A stretch of 64,000 bases of DNA, taken from Gautieria morchelliformis. Its lineage: Eukaryota; Basidiomycota; Agaricomycetes; Gomphales; Gomphaceae. A model generated the notes under the pieces. The model was not told where the DNA came from. It saw nothing but the letters and a program-made list of their open reading frames with translations, and searched no databases. Each line of letters begins with the position of its first letter. Position 1 is the first letter of the stretch. Both the position numbers and the translations under genes were made by a program. The stretch lies in assembly GCA_015179125.1 (NCBI GenBank), contig WHVA01000274.1:62001-126000 (forward strand), in the 5' to 3' direction. Shown here piece by piece: positions 12,031 to 24,031 of this stretch.

Positions 12031-12390
12031 GGTCGAGGAGACATGGAAGATTGGGTGGACTTCCCGAAGGCTGTCCAGAAGCCGTAGGATGTAAGCTCAG
12101 GATCTCGCCTGGCCTATGATCTCGAAGGGGCCGAGGTACTTTTCAGCCAGCTTCTTTGAGGGCAGGGTTTTTTTTTTTTTTTTTTGTATCCAATTTATCG
12201 TCTTTTGGGGCGGGGCCCTATGTAAGACGCTTCTACAAATACCCAGTCGACATTTTCTTCTATCTAGCCCTTATGTCTCAGTCTCCGCTTCTGCTCCATG
12301 GGCGATGCCCTGGGCTTGTCCGTGCCTCCGGCGGCGAGGTGTGGTTGCGCTTCTCGCGCGATTCACTCCCACTCTTCTCCTTTCTTCTCC

Positions 12391-15300
12391 CTATTTTCTT
12401 CCTTTCTCCCCCATCTCCAGGCTCCCGTATATTCCCTCGAACCTCCTAGTGGCGCTGATGTACTTGAATAGAGCCTTCATTGCTTTTGGCTTGGCTAGCA
12501 GAGTGCTGACAGCGCTGGCGGCCCTTCTTAGTGTCTGCTTTAGTTCCCTGCGCTGCTCCTTGTATGCGGGGCACCTGTATAAGAAGTGGTGGACCGTTTC
12601 GTCCGCTCGTTTGCACGCTGCGCAAATAGGTGAGTCGGCCTTTCCTATTTTGTATAGATGCTTGTTGAGTGCTATGTGGCCCATTCTGATTTGTATGAGG
12701 ATTGCTGCTTGTCTGCGGGCCATGCCTTCGGTCAACTTGGCGTATGCTGGGGACGGCATTGTCTTGTCTATTCTGTGCACGTATTCGGATCTTGGCGATC
12801 TTGCGAACGTTTCTTTTGCTTTTGTTCTGAGTTCCTTCTTGTGTCTCTGGAGCTCGGCCGCCTTGCTTCTCGGTAGTGTGCCCCGACATTCCATTGGGAT
12901 GTACCTCTCTTCGCTGCTCTCCCCCCTCGCCGCCTTCTTGGCCTCTTCGTCTGCCCTTTCATTCCCCTTGACCCCCTTGTGTCCCTGTGTCCATCTCATT
13001 ACTACCGTTGCATTCGGTTGTGCTCTTGCAACGTTCTTGAGCTGTCCGTGTATGGCATCGACCAGGTATTGCGCTGGGATCTGCTTTTCTCTTCTGGTCA
13101 TCAGTATGGCCGCCTGGCTGTCCAACCCTATCCTGTATCTTCCACTGCGTTCTGCATTTAGTAATTTGCTCCCATCGCCACTCCCACTATCTCGGCTTCG
13201 AATACGGTGTGCTCTGTTTCCGCTCCCAGATGGAGCCACACTGTCGACTCCTCTCTTCCGTCTCTGTAGAGGACTGCTGCTGCTCCTACACCGCCGTCTA
13301 TGCATGACCCGTCGCAGAAGACCCGTATTTGCGCTGTTTCGCATCTTATCTCTGCTATTGCCATCTCCTCGTCCAGTGGGATCACTATCTGGAAGGCGGG
13401 GGCCCACTTGGGTCCTCTGACCACCATGTGTATCTTTTCCATCTTGTGTGGCTGGAGCCCATACGTGTGCAATATCTCATGTAATGGCATTCGGTGTCTC
13501 TTGACGTACCTGGAGGCGGCACGATGTGCTCTGGGGGATAAGGGGTGACCTTCAGGGAGACAGGCTATGCGGGCGGCAGCTCTGTGTATTACTTTGTCCA
13601 CTAGCAAGTGGAACGGTAGTAGGTTCGCGTGTGCATCTAATAAATCACTCGCCGTTGTGTTCATGGCGCCTGTTATTGCCAACGCCGCCTGTCTTTGGAC
13701 TCTGGCCAACTTATTGATGTGCCCTTTAGTTCCCTTGTTTTGCGCTGTGCCTGGAACGAGGTATATGTAAGCTGCGTACAATAATTTTGGGATGGCTACT
13801 GCTATGTAGTATTGTCTCATGTGCTTAGCTGGTACCCCTCTCGACGGTTTGGCCAGTCTGCGGTATTGTTCCACGAACTTGCTACCCTTTTGCAGCGCGA
13901 AGTTGACCTGCTCCTTGAACCGGAGCTCCTGGTCGATTATGACCCCAAGGAACCTGTGGGAGGACGTGGGCTTGATGACATGCTGCCCAATCTTTATGGT
14001 TGGTCGCGCCGTTGGTCTGGTCTTTTTGGTTCCCGTGGGGTCGGCTTCTCGCCTCCTTGTCAAGCCCATGAGTCCGAACTTGTCGACTGCGAAGGTGCAG
14101 TCGTGTTTTTCCATTCTTGTGCTCCTCCACGCCTGGTCATGATGCGTGTCAGTTTATCAAACGCTTCATCCAGGCTCGCCCCTTCTGTGAATAGCGTCGT
14201 GTCGTCTACGAAGCCGATACTGTCTTCGCCTTTTTTCCCACTGGTGATCTCCAGGAGTCCGGCGTTGTAGAACTGGTATGATATCACTGACAGGGGGAAC
14301 CCTTGGTCCATGCCGCGCCCGACTTCCATCATCTGCGTGCCGTAGTTGTCCAATCGTAGTGTGGTCTGCCTGCCCTCGACCTTCCTCTTTATCCATTCTG
14401 TGTACTTGCGCGGGACCCCTCTCAGTCGCATGTTGTGTATTAGTTGACTGAGGATGATGCTGGGGAAAGCACCCTTTATGTCGAGGAATAGTACTCCCAT
14501 TACTTTTCCCCTGCGCCATGCGTCCTTCGCTGCTCTGACGAGATAATGGATAGCATCTGACGTGGTCCACCCCGGCCGGCACCCGAAATGATTGTTCAGC
14601 AGTAGCACATACCTCTCAGCCATTTTGACTATGTCTTCTGCTAGACAGGCTGACAATACTTTGCCAATCGTGTCTAGTAGCGCTATGGGTCTATATGACC
14701 CCGGTATGCCGTAGTCTTCTTTCCCCGATTTCCTTAGCACTTTTGTGACGGAGTTCCTCCACTCCGTGGGGTATACTTCCAGTTCGAACGTGGCACGAAA
14801 GAGTGGACCTATATACGGGAGCAAGACGTTAATGCTTTGCTTGATCACAGCATTGGGGATACCGTTAGCGCCCGGCGCCTTGAAAGAGTTCAGCTTTTCT
14901 ACCACCCTTCGTATTTGTGTGTCTGGGATGCCGGTATACTTGAATGCTGCCGGCGGGTACTGTCGTTCGTCGAAGGAGGCTGGGGGGTCATTTGTCGGCT
15001 CTGGGAAGAACGTTCTGAATAACATGTCGGCCTTGTGCTCGTTTGTGCTGGCAATCCACGTACAGAAACAGCTACAGACCACGTACCGATGATGAGGCCG
15101 TCCCCGTTTATGAAGAGATGGTGGTCAATGGAGATAGCGCAGCTGAGAAGGGAGACCAGGAGAATGGGCAGAAAGGCGTATCAGCACAGGAACGACCCAA
15201 GCCACGAAACGCACGGGGTGTATAGGAGAGCCAGAAACAAATACACGAGGGCAATAGAGAGGTCAAAAAAGGAGCATTGGGAGGACTTCCTGGAAAGAAC

Positions 15301-16322
15301 GGATCAGTCAACGGTCTGGATGGCACACAAATACACGTCAATGGACCCTTCAGATGGAGGGCGAGCCCGAGTACCGACACTCACGACAAAACACAGCGAT
15401 TGGTATTGCGTTGGTTAGCTCCTGTAAGTTATGTGTAAATTGATGCTTGTCTTTGGGGTTCAGGTTCGCGATCGCTTGCTTGAGTTTCTCCTTGAGTTTC
15501 TCATTGAAAAGCTTCCAGTCGACCTGTCTGTAGTTTCTTTTCGCGTCGACGTCTGCTGCTTCCATCGTGACTTCTATCGCTGTGTCTATGGGATAGTGGT
15601 CGCTCTTCATGTGTTGCTCCTCTGGCACTGTGTAGCAATGTGTTAGTCTTTCTGCTAGCTCAAATGTGAGGAAGACATTATCAGTTCAGGTGTTGTTGCC
15701 TGTGGACATGGCCTTCAGCGTCGGGATACCTTTAGGGAGCACCATATGCATGTCCCAGTCCACTGTTGCATCAATTAGTATCTGTGCTTCGTCCAAATTG
15801 TGCCTTGTGAACAGATGGTTATTGCGTTCTTCGTCCCATTGAGGGTGATGGCGATTGAAATCTCCCAGCCATATCATCCCCGCTTCGTGGCTCTCGTTGT
15901 CAGCTCCCGCCTGCGTCTGTAGGTGGGTTTTCACTCTTCTGACGCTGTCCGAATTGTTGCAGTCACAGTACATGTTGATGATTGTGATTTCTCCCGCTCC
16001 CGTCCTCAGTTTTATCGCGGTAACGTCCGGTGTTCCTATGTCGACCGCTGCCCAGGCATTGGTAGCTATCTTCTTGCTGACCAGGATCATCGCTCTTGTC
16101 ATTTTTTTCCTTGTCTACGTAGTGAGTCTTCGGGTACACTGTGTACCAGTGGGATGTCGCCCTTGCGTTTCCCAGGAAATCGATGTATGGTTCTTGTATT
16201 GCGAGTATGTCGTATTTGTCAGGGGTGCTTGCTGCTAGCATGTCGGCCGTGGCGGTGAGGGACTTGTTGGCATTTTGTTGTCTGATCCATAGTTGTGTTA
16301 TCGCACTGGCCCCTCGACTCAT
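12391..16322 (-). pseudogene. LINE-1 ORF2: endonuclease, RT, RNase H (broken)
   Basis: ORF2 starts at the ATG overlapping the ORF1 stop. The apurinic-type endonuclease runs from about 16.32 to 15.42 kb (AIQEPYIDF, then IWLGDFNRHHPQWDEERN and MKSDHYPI). The RT spans about 15.06-14.1 kb with the FVDD catalytic box (IGFVDDTTLF). The RT thumb follows, then RNase H (about 13.31-12.9 kb, FCDGSCIDGG, DSQAAI, WTQGHKGVKGNERADE) and a CCHC (CAACKRADETVHHFLYRC). Damage seen: a frameshift near 16.10 kb, a TGA at 15686-15688 where the family expects Arg, an inverted linker (15057-15406), and frameshifts near 14.11 and 13.17 kb. The product is therefore not functional in this copy. Confidence 0.88.
15057..15406 (+). 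other. Inverted segment inside LINE-1 ORF2
   Basis: All of LINE-1 reads on the minus strand except this block, which encodes the endonuclease-RT linker on the plus strand (SPFMKRWWSMEIAQLRRETR, then RARNKYTRAIERSKKEHWED and DGGRARVPTL). Its position in the protein order is correct but its orientation is reversed. The borders carry GCAAT on the left and ATTGC on the right, so an inversion between 5-bp inverted repeats explains the junctions. No sequence seems lost. Confidence 0.85.
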
Positions 16323-18022
16323 TGCTGATGTGGGGTGTGGATTGCGCTGTCAATTTCCTCCTGCTGGGCATCTCCCCGTTCGTACTCGTCGAGCATTCTC
16401 TGCCTCGCCCTTCCTCCCGTCCACCCTTGGTCCCTGTGCCCTGCCTCGGGGTTGGTGTTGTTCCTGCTTCTGCTTCTGTGCCCTGCTCCCCTTGTCCTGC
16501 TGCCTTCCCTCCTGCCACCGCCATTATTGCCTGTTGACCATTGCATGGTTCTCTCTCTGTCTCCCCTGTCAATGGTTTGTTGGAGAAGTTCGCCTGCATC
16601 CGTGGTCGGTCCTGTTTCGTTTTGCTGTTCCCATGTCCATGGCTGCTGATTGGGGAAATACTTATAGGTCCCCTCTGGATCCGCCTTCTCTATCGTTTGG
16701 CATGCTGCTGTGAATTTCGGGCAAGTGCGGTCCCATGACGCATGACCAGCCTTGTCGCAGTTTACACATTTGTAGCGGGCTGGGTCGGTTTCCTCGCAGT
16801 CCGCCGTCCTGTGTCCTCTTCCACACGTCCCACAAGTCTCATCGCCGTTGCAGTCCACCGCCATGTGTCTCGCGTTTTGCCTCTGGCACTTCAGGCACCT
16901 CCTCGGCTCTCTTTTCATCCTCCTCGCCCACGCGCGTTTCCCTGAAATTATCAGCCCGTCCCTGATACTTTGATTTGCTGATTCGATGTTTGAGAACTTA
17001 GCTATAAGGTGCGCAGACCTCTGTCCGTGCGTTCTCCTACTCGGTGGTTTTATCCATCTGGTTGATATCAACATGCCGCTGGGGAGTCTTGAGTCTCTCT
17101 CTATCTTTTTGAGTTCCCCCATGGCCTCCGGTGCGTGTGTTACTGGCATGTATTCCACTAGTACTGACACCGCCCTCTCTTTTACACCCGAGGTCCCTCC
17201 AAGCTTCTCTGTGAATCGTGCCTTGTTTTGCTGGACCCAGTTGGCGGCCACGGGGTTGCCTAGCTCATACACTATGCCTCCGTTGGCTAGGATCTTGGCT
17301 CCTATGAAGGTGACTTCTGTGCCTTGCGTGTCTCCCTCGAGCTGCTCTAGGGCCTCGTTTGCTTTCGCAACCAGCTCCTGCTCGGTGAGCTCAGCTAGTG
17401 CGTTGTGGTCCGCTCTAGGGTCCCTATCTATTAGTATCTGACACTCTCTGGCTCTGGCTCTTGCCAGATTGTTCAGGTGGGATAGGGGGACGTTACCTTT
17501 GAGAGCGGCTGCGTACGTGGTGCCCTTCTCTGCTTCTTCTCTTATTTCGCTTCTTATCCTCTCTACACTGCATATTTCTTCTACCGCCAGGTTCGCCTCT
17601 TCTGCACTGCTCTTTGCCGTGTCTGTCGCGCCACGCGCCACCTCCACAGTCGAGTCGAGTTTGGTGGGTATCGGTGCTAAGCTGTCCTCAATGTACTGTA
17701 GGAAAGCTTTGATCACGGCCCTCGCCTCTTCATCTATCATAAGGATCGCCACAGATCTGACCCCTTCCTCCATTGTCTTTCCCATGGCGCTGTGGGCTAG
17801 CGATAAGAGAACGTAGCTGAGCTGGTCTGACATGGTCGGGTTGTCCTTGGCGAGGAAACCGTGGCTATCCAGGAAGGTTCGAGCCTGATCTCTGTCGCGA
17901 ACCGTGGCATATGGGTCTGCCAGCAGCTCTGTTCTGTTCTTTGCGCCTACTTGTTGGCTGCTGGCTCTCGTTCGTGGGGCCGGTGCTGCGGAGGCCGCTG
18001 AGGGGTTTGCGTTTTGTGGCAT
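16319..18022 (-). CDS. LINE-1 ORF1, gag-like RNA-binding protein
   Basis: A 567-residue protein that in this family coats the LINE RNA. The start chosen is the first ATG of the LINE itself (MPQNANPSAASAAPAPRTRA), after a 5' UTR. The same frame is open further upstream only because it reads into Gypsy-1 sequence. The N-terminal third is Ala/Pro-rich and then helical (segment TVEVARGATDTAKSSAEEAN looks coiled-coil-like). The C-terminal third (about residues 374-435) has three zinc knuckles: CLKC...HMAVDC, CGTCGRGHRTADC and CVNCDKAGHASWDRTC. The tail is Gln/Arg/Gly-rich and hydrophilic. The stop codon overlaps the ORF2 start as ATGA. ORF1 is intact, unlike ORF2. Confidence 0.85.
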   Translation of the reverse strand: MPQNANPSAASAAPAPRTRASSQQVGAKNRTELLADPYATVRDRDQARTFLDSHGFLAKDNPTMSDQLSYVLLSLAHSAMGKTMEEGVRSVAILMIDEEARAVIKAFLQYIEDSLAPIPTKLDSTVEVARGATDTAKSSAEEANLAVEEICSVERIRSEIREEAEKGTTYAAALKGNVPLSHLNNLARARARECQILIDRDPRADHNALAELTEQELVAKANEALEQLEGDTQGTEVTFIGAKILANGGIVYELGNPVAANWVQQNKARFTEKLGGTSGVKERAVSVLVEYMPVTHAPEAMGELKKIERDSRLPSGMLISTRWIKPPSRRTHGQRSAHLIAKFSNIESANQSIRDGLIISGKRAWARRMKREPRRCLKCQRQNARHMAVDCNGDETCGTCGRGHRTADCEETDPARYKCVNCDKAGHASWDRTCPKFTAACQTIEKADPEGTYKYFPNQQPWTWEQQNETGPTTDAGELLQQTIDRGDRERTMQWSTGNNGGGRREGSRTRGAGHRSRSRNNTNPEAGHRDQGWTGGRARQRMLDEYERGDAQQEEIDSAIHTPHQQ

Positions 18023-18340
18023 GGCCCCTTTTTTTCTGTTTCTCTCTGCAGGGTCTACTCTAGTATGATTATAGTGTGTTTTCGATAAGCTATCTGTGAA
18101 TCGAGTTGTTGTGCGTGGGTGAGATGAAATTTTTTGGTTTGTGTGGTGGTGGTAGGCGTGAGAAAGCTCCGAGGGCGGGGTTGTCCGGAAGAACTGCGCT
18201 TTTACAAATGCTAAGGATCCAATCGCGAACTCGGGGGAAGGAGCACAACGTGCATCAGCCGAGACCTGGTACCGAGATTGAGTGGATTTGATTTGCTCTT
18301 TCAAGGCAGCGTGAAGCTGGTCAAGGTCAACTGTGAAGTC

Positions 18341-19033
18341 TCAGGCCCAAGAGGAAGCGAGGTCCCTTTCAGGGCGAACTGTCAAGTTTGGATTGTAGCC
18401 TTTATTGGCAAATAATGGAGAAATGCTGGTAGTGGCACTGGGGGCATTGTTGTACGCAAACTCAGCAAGCAGGAGCAACTTGGACCAATTGTTTTGTTGA
18501 TAGTTGCAATACACCCAGAGATATTGTTTGAGAGTTTGATTTACACATTCGGTTTGACCATCGCCTTCGGGGTGATATCCAGTGGTTAAGTGCAAGTTCA
18601 TGTTGAGAGCTTTGCCGAGGGAATGGAAGAAATGGGATACGAATTCCAAACCTCGGTCCAATGTCACATGGCTTGGGACACTGTGCTTCGAGAATACATG
18701 CAAGACAAACAGGCAGGCTAGGTCGGCAGAAATGATCATGTTGTATGTCGGAATGAAGATGCTCTGCCTGGTTAAGCGGCAGACTACCACGAGGATCGCA
18801 GTGAATCCCGAGGATGCCGGCAACTGCTCAATGGAATCCATGGAGATGGAATTCCAAGGTTGCTCGGGTATCGAGAGCTGCTTGAAGGTGCCGTAGGGCT
18901 GGTGATCCTGGGACTTCGAACGGGAGCAAGTGGTGCAAGACTTGCAGAAGTCGATGATGAAAGACCGAATTGTGGGCCAGGTGTATTCCCGGCAGATCAG
19001 CGCAAGGGTCTTTTTTTGGCTGAAGTGTCCCAA
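18341..19033 (-). mobile_element. Gypsy-1 integrase region
   Basis: This is the zinc-binding and core integrase part of Gypsy-1. The frame includes a HHCC tail (CKSCTTCSRSKS), the core start PWNSISMDSIEQLP and the region TTGYHPEGDGQTECVNQTL, which fits Ty3/gypsy integrases. It is part of the fossil element described above and is listed only to fix the domain position. Confidence 0.85.
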
Positions 19034-22000
19034 GAGTACGTGGTCATGTTTATACTGGAGTACTCGGAGCCAGAGCTCATCGGCGTCGGGAATGTATATG
19101 CAGCCGTCATGGCGTAGGAAGCCATCGTTAGTTTACATCCATCTCAGGTCGGAACTATCACTGAGATGCCGGTGAGCAACGGGGTCAGATGCCAGATTGG
19201 CTAAGATGTCGGCATGAAGCTTCTTGGAGTCCATCATAGTGCTTGCTCGGAGGATGGGTGCAAGCAGATAAGTCGCCCAGAGTGATTCTGATAGTTGTTG
19301 ATTTGTGAAAATCAGTCAGAAGTTTTGTGGATTGACTGAGCCGTAGTCATTACCTCCCTCTTTAAGGTAGACGTCCCATCGTCTAGTTAGAGCATCGGGT
19401 TTTGTACCGAGCTTTCTGGGACGGATCTGAATAATGCGGTTAAACTGCGAGAGGAACTCAGACCAGCGGGCTTGTCATCGGGTTAGCAACTTAGTGGTGG
19501 AAAAATACTCCAAGTTTTTGTGATCAGTGACAACGTCGATAGGGGAGCAGGAGCCCTCCAAGTAATGTCTCCAACGTTGAAATGCTTTAATGATTGCCAG
19601 TAGCTCTTTATCATGGACGTCGTAATTGAGTTCGGCATCAGAAAATGTCCAAGAGTGGAAGGCGACGGGATGTAGTTCGCCTGCGTCATCGAACAGAGAC
19701 AGAATCACGCCGAGGGCATAATCCGAAGCGTCGGTTTCCATGGCCATAGGTCGGTCAGGAACCCAGTGTGACAGGATCGGAGCCGAAGTGAAAGCCTCCT
19801 TGAGGTAATTGAAGGACTTTCGGCATTCTTCGGTAAATGCCCATGGGGTGCCTTTATGGGTAAGCTGAGTAAGGGGAACAGCGATGTCGGAATAACTGAA
19901 GATGAAGCGGCGGTAGAATTTGGCAAAGCCAAGGAAGGACTGGATGTCTTTGACCTTCCAAGGTTCTGGCCAATCACGGATAGTCTGGACTTTGTCTTCG
20001 GACATGGTAAATCCGTCGGTAGAGAGCATATAACTGAGGAATTCCACGGAATCACGGTGCCATTCACATTTATCAGGTTTGGCATAGAGGCCATTTTTCC
20101 AAAGACACCGCAGCACTTCACGGACATGTTCCCTGTGTTTGACCAGGTTGTTGGAGTAGATGAGTATGTTGTCAAGGTACACAACGACGCATACATCAAG
20201 CATATCTCCAAAGACATCATTCATGAAATGTTGAAAAACTGCAGGACCATTGGTCAGGCCGAACAGCATGACCAGCCATTCAAAAGAGCCCTACCAGGTC
20301 CAGAAAGCTGTTTTCCACTCGTTGCCTTCGGCAACTCAGATGAGATGGAATGCATGCCGAAGGTCAATTTTGGTGTAGATCCAAGCCTTTCGGGGTGCAT
20401 CAAACAAGTTGGTGATTAACGGGAGTGGATAGCGATCTTTCTTTGTAATCTTGTTGAGTGCTCGGAAATTGACACAAAGCTGAAGTTCACCACTCTTCTT
20501 TTTGACAAAGAGGATGGGGCCTCCATGTGAAGACCGAGTGGGCCGAATGTAACCCATATTCAGATGCTCATCTATGAATGCCTGGAGCATGGCAAGTCCA
20601 AGGTAGAGAGCAAATATAACGGAGGTTGAGGTGGTGTAGTGCCATCCTCCAGAGCGATCTTGAGATCATAGGGTCAGTGTGGAGCCAAGGTATCAGCTTT
20701 GGACTTGCTGAACACATCCACAAAGTCATGATACTCCGGCAGGACATCCTTGAGGTCCACCGGTTTGGGTTTTGCAGAAGCCGAACGGGCCGAAGCCTTG
20801 TTCTCGGGCATTGCCAGGTTTAGCTGGAAGCACTGGGAGCACTCTAACTTGCAGGCATGGCAAAATGCTGCTGGATTAAGGAGGGTAACCCAAGGAGCCT
20901 CCATACTCAGAGGTGGCTCGGCTGTTGCAGTGCGAGCCGAAGCCGGCGGGGGTTCCACAAGACTGCCCGGAAGGGAAGTTCGGAAAGTAATACTGCCCAA
21001 TACCCAGTCAATCAATGGATTGTAGCGGTTGAGCCAGTTGTGTCTGAGAACTACCGAAACAGACGAATGAAGGGGGGTGACATAAAAGTCTATGGAATCA
21101 GTGTGACCATCAGGGAATCAGATAGGTAGCTCTACAGCTTCAGTAATTACCGAATTTGTACTACCATCAAATAAACGGAGCGGAATTGGGTCTACGGAAC
21201 AAGTTCAGAGTGTATTTATGGACAAAGATGGATTCTATGAAACAATGGGTAGAGCCGGAATCTACTAATGCTTTAAAATTTGGGTTCGGGAGAAGAGACG
21301 AGGACAAACTAATTACAAGAGAGTTCGGGGAAAGGAGAGCAGAAGCATTGATTCTTACCTCCCCTACTGTGCAAGTTGGGTCAACACAACCCTCGGTTTG
21401 CGTGGAGGTCGGAGGGTTGCTGATTATTTTTTTGCGCCCAAAGCGGAAGATTCGGCTTTGTTGTTGGATGTCTTCCTGTCAGAAGCTGATGCAGCCCAGG
21501 CAGATGTGGCCTTCAGGCAGTCTTTCGCATGGTGACCACTCTGCTCACAAACTAGGCAGAGGTTGTTATCCATGTGACACTGGTGTTCTTTGGGCGTGAG
21601 TTTTTCATCCTTGCCGAGCTTGTTGGCGTAGTTGGTTTTTTTCTGACCCTTGGACGCATTCCCTTTGTGCTTGTCCTTGCCTTTGCCTTACCGGCATTGG
21701 CGTTGGAGTTGCCGGAACTTTGACCTTGACGTCGGTCATTGTTCTGCGGGGCTCGGTTCTGGTTGGACTTGTCCTTGGCCTTGGGTTTGGGTGCGGTTTG
21801 AGTCTCGCAGGGGGCTTCGCCACGGCGTTCCCAATACCTTCCATTGATTTTCTGGACCAGATCTCGGAGGTCATCAAGGGATTGGGGTTTGTCTAAATGC
21901 ACCATTTCGTCTTTGATTCGCTTCGGCAGAGCAAGATATGCTCGGCGATGCAAAGCCAAATCGTTGTGCTGGAGCATGGATGCGAGTCTGTAGAAATCAA

Positions 22001-22546
22001 CAAAAAACCGAGTTGCCTTGTGACTGTCCTTCATGATGAGGTTTTTGAGCTCTAGCTCAGCATCGGCAACCTGGTCATAGGGGCTGAAGTTCAGGTAAAG
22101 CTCTTCCATGAAGATGCCATAATCTGAGGCCCAGAGGGGCTCATTAACGGGGTTGTCAGTAAGGAAGGGCTCAAAATAATCAAGAGCCATCCCTTTGAAG
22201 AAGGACAGAACGTAGTTCTTTTGCAGAACCATCTCGGAAAGCTTGGGGTTTGGCATGGAAATTCGAGGTGCACTGGAGAAGGAAACCTCGGAGTTTCTTC
22301 AGGTCCAAACCGTCAAATTGGTCAGGTTCCCGAAGTTTTTCCTTTGAATCGGCGCTGTCTCCTCCACCGAGTCCATTGTTGGCGAGCTTTTCCAAAGCCG
22401 CGAGCTTGCGGTGCCCAAACTGTTCCTCGCTGTCTGCCTCTGCATTCGGGTTGGGGTTCGGTCTCAGGGCCTCTGCGTCAGGATTGGAGTTGTGCTCGGT
22501 GTAAAGGACAGGAATTATAGGCAGTAGGACTGGACTTGTTGCTCAA

Positions 22547-23004
22547 AATAATAGACTAGAAATCAATTCACTCTCTCAGTGAATTTAGTTGTCACTATGA
22601 TTATATTATACACTACCTAGAAATCAATTCACTACAAGATTTCTGGGTCAACAAATCGAAGAGAAATAAGACTAATTTACTTGCCTCTCTCAGTGAATTT
22701 AGTTGTCACTGAGAGAGGGGGGAAATGTGTCTCATGCACATGTACTACCAGCGGCCCTTTAGCTCCCATGGAACATAGCGCGTCAATGATCCGCTGCAGC
22801 TCAGAAAGGAAACTTGTCCACAACCACCCACAAAGGGTCAGTTGGACAGAATATGAAAAGAAGTGATAATACAGCTTCGAAAAATCAAAGAAAATTTTGA
22901 CAAATCATAGAATGAATGTCAGCATGGTTTCAGGTCAAAAACCAAAACGAATGGTGGAATCTATTTGGCTTGATTTTGGTGCAGGAGCATAAATGCACCC
23001 AACA
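22547..23004 (-). repeat. Solo LTR inserted in the Gypsy-1 5' region
   Basis: Read on the minus strand, this 458-bp block begins TGTTGGGTGCATTTATGCTC, identical at its start to the solo LTR in Copia-2. It shares the GTGACAACTAAATTCACTGAG-type repeat with that copy. The flanks are CTCAA (22542-22546) and CTCGG (23005-23009), a plausible 5-bp duplication differing by two G-to-A changes. It interrupts the leader/gag region of Gypsy-1, so it is younger than that element. Confidence 0.75.
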
Positions 23005-23381
23005 CTCGGAACCAGAGTCATCGTTGCTACCATGACTACCAGTTCAGATTGAATTACTTCAGCTATCAGCAAATAAACAATATAATCTAGACACTGGATT
23101 AATTCATGTTAATGAACTTAAAAGAAAAATGAAAGTCGATATACTTAATAAGACTTCACCATCTCTGGGGTCGCTAGGGTCAGGGGACTCACCGTGGGGA
23201 TCTTTGGTAACCTCGCTAATATGTCCATGACCGACACCTATAACTCAGTGTCGAGACAAGTTCGAAGATGGAGGGGGGTTGTCATAGCGGTGACGGAATA
23301 GGGGGTTTTCGGGGTGGTGTGAAGCACTTCGTGCACAGCAGGCCTCTATGGTCGGGGTAACGCGGCTGCCGCGGGCATGGG

Positions 23382-24031
23382 TGTAAGATCTAGTGATAGG
23401 CATATCAAACAACTGTGTGTGGAGAGTTCTGATATACTGTTAAGAACATAAGTCGTACTTAAGGCTAAACCTGAGGGCTGAGCCAAGGTTAGCCGAAGTT
23501 CGGGAAACAGGGGGCTTGGCTTCAACTTCATAGGTTGCGCCCACTACAGTGTTCCACCCTAATTTCGGGAAACAGGTTCCGGAACGGATTTGGCTATAAG
23601 CTGAGGCTCGGAACGAGGTCAGACAGAGAAGCGGAAAGATATGAGGAATCTAAGTCAATATCAGAACTGAGGATTTAGCATACATGACAGGGGGTTTATA
23701 TACTAATTGCAAGGAATGGAAAGAGGGCATCAATGCCCATATCGAGTAGGAAGAAGGGTCGACGGACGATCATCAGAAATGGAACAGGACTATCTAGGAA
23801 AGGGAGTCAGGGTGAATGATGAACTGATAGGAAATCCAAGTTAAGCTGAGGGTTCCCAAGTAAGAACAGAGGCCGAGACCTTGGGTTTGGACTCGGGAAT
23901 GGGTCTTAACACTCAGATATGAGCTTGGGATTGGGCTTAGAATCACAGTACTTGGGCATGAGTATCACAAGGCTGGGGCTCAGAAGAAAGGTTGTACCAG
24001 TAAGTAACCGGCCAAAGGCCGGGTCCTTACA
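23382..24031 (-). repeat. 5' LTR of Gypsy-1
   Basis: On the minus strand this 650-bp LTR begins TGTAAGGACCCGGCC and ends GATCTTACA, giving six-base inverted ends TGTAAG/CTTACA. A TATA box (TATATAAACC near 23697, minus) sits mid-LTR. The outer end abuts the Copia-3 coding region at 24032, so Gypsy-1 appears inserted in Copia-3. Confidence 0.75.

Larger units (their letters stand above)
12168..18170 (-). mobile_element. LINE-1, full-length Tad1-like LINE
   Basis: This 6.0-kb minus-strand element has a roughly 150-bp 5' UTR, a gag-like ORF1, an ORF2 with endonuclease, RT, RNase H and a C-terminal CCHC, a 3' UTR and a poly(A) tail (T run on the plus strand, 12168-12185). A target duplication GAGGGCRGGG at 12158-12167 and 18171-18180 has one mismatch. 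Both sides of the insertion are Gypsy-1 integrase sequence (AQFFRTT on one side, PSKKLAEKYLGPFEII on the other), so it landed in that element. ORF2 is disabled by frameshifts, a stop and an internal inversion. Domain order and RNase H place it in the Tad1 clade of fungal LINEs by general family knowledge. Confidence 0.93.
11400..24031 (-). mobile_element. Gypsy-1, old Ty3/gypsy element with nested insertions
   Basis: In element order, from high to low coordinates: 5' LTR (23382-24031), leader, gag (about 22.5-21.5 kb, interrupted by a solo LTR), a zinc knuckle followed by protease (about 21.5-20.65 kb), reverse transcriptase and RNase H (about 20.6-19.47 kb; FVKKKSGELQLCVNFRALNK and VVYLDNILIYS), and integrase (about 19.03-18.19 kb, continuing at 12157-12030 with KYLGPFEII). 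LINE-1 splits the integrase region. A probable, strongly diverged 3' LTR lies at about 11.40-12.03 kb. There are roughly six or more breaks besides the insertions, so the element is a fossil. The left border is not sharp and the left and right flanks do not match each other, so the left end may be rearranged. Confidence 0.85.

Noticed and set aside
12116-13420. 434-codon plus-strand frame
   Set aside because: It is antisense to the LINE-1 RNase H and C-terminal region, which has clear motifs on the minus strand.
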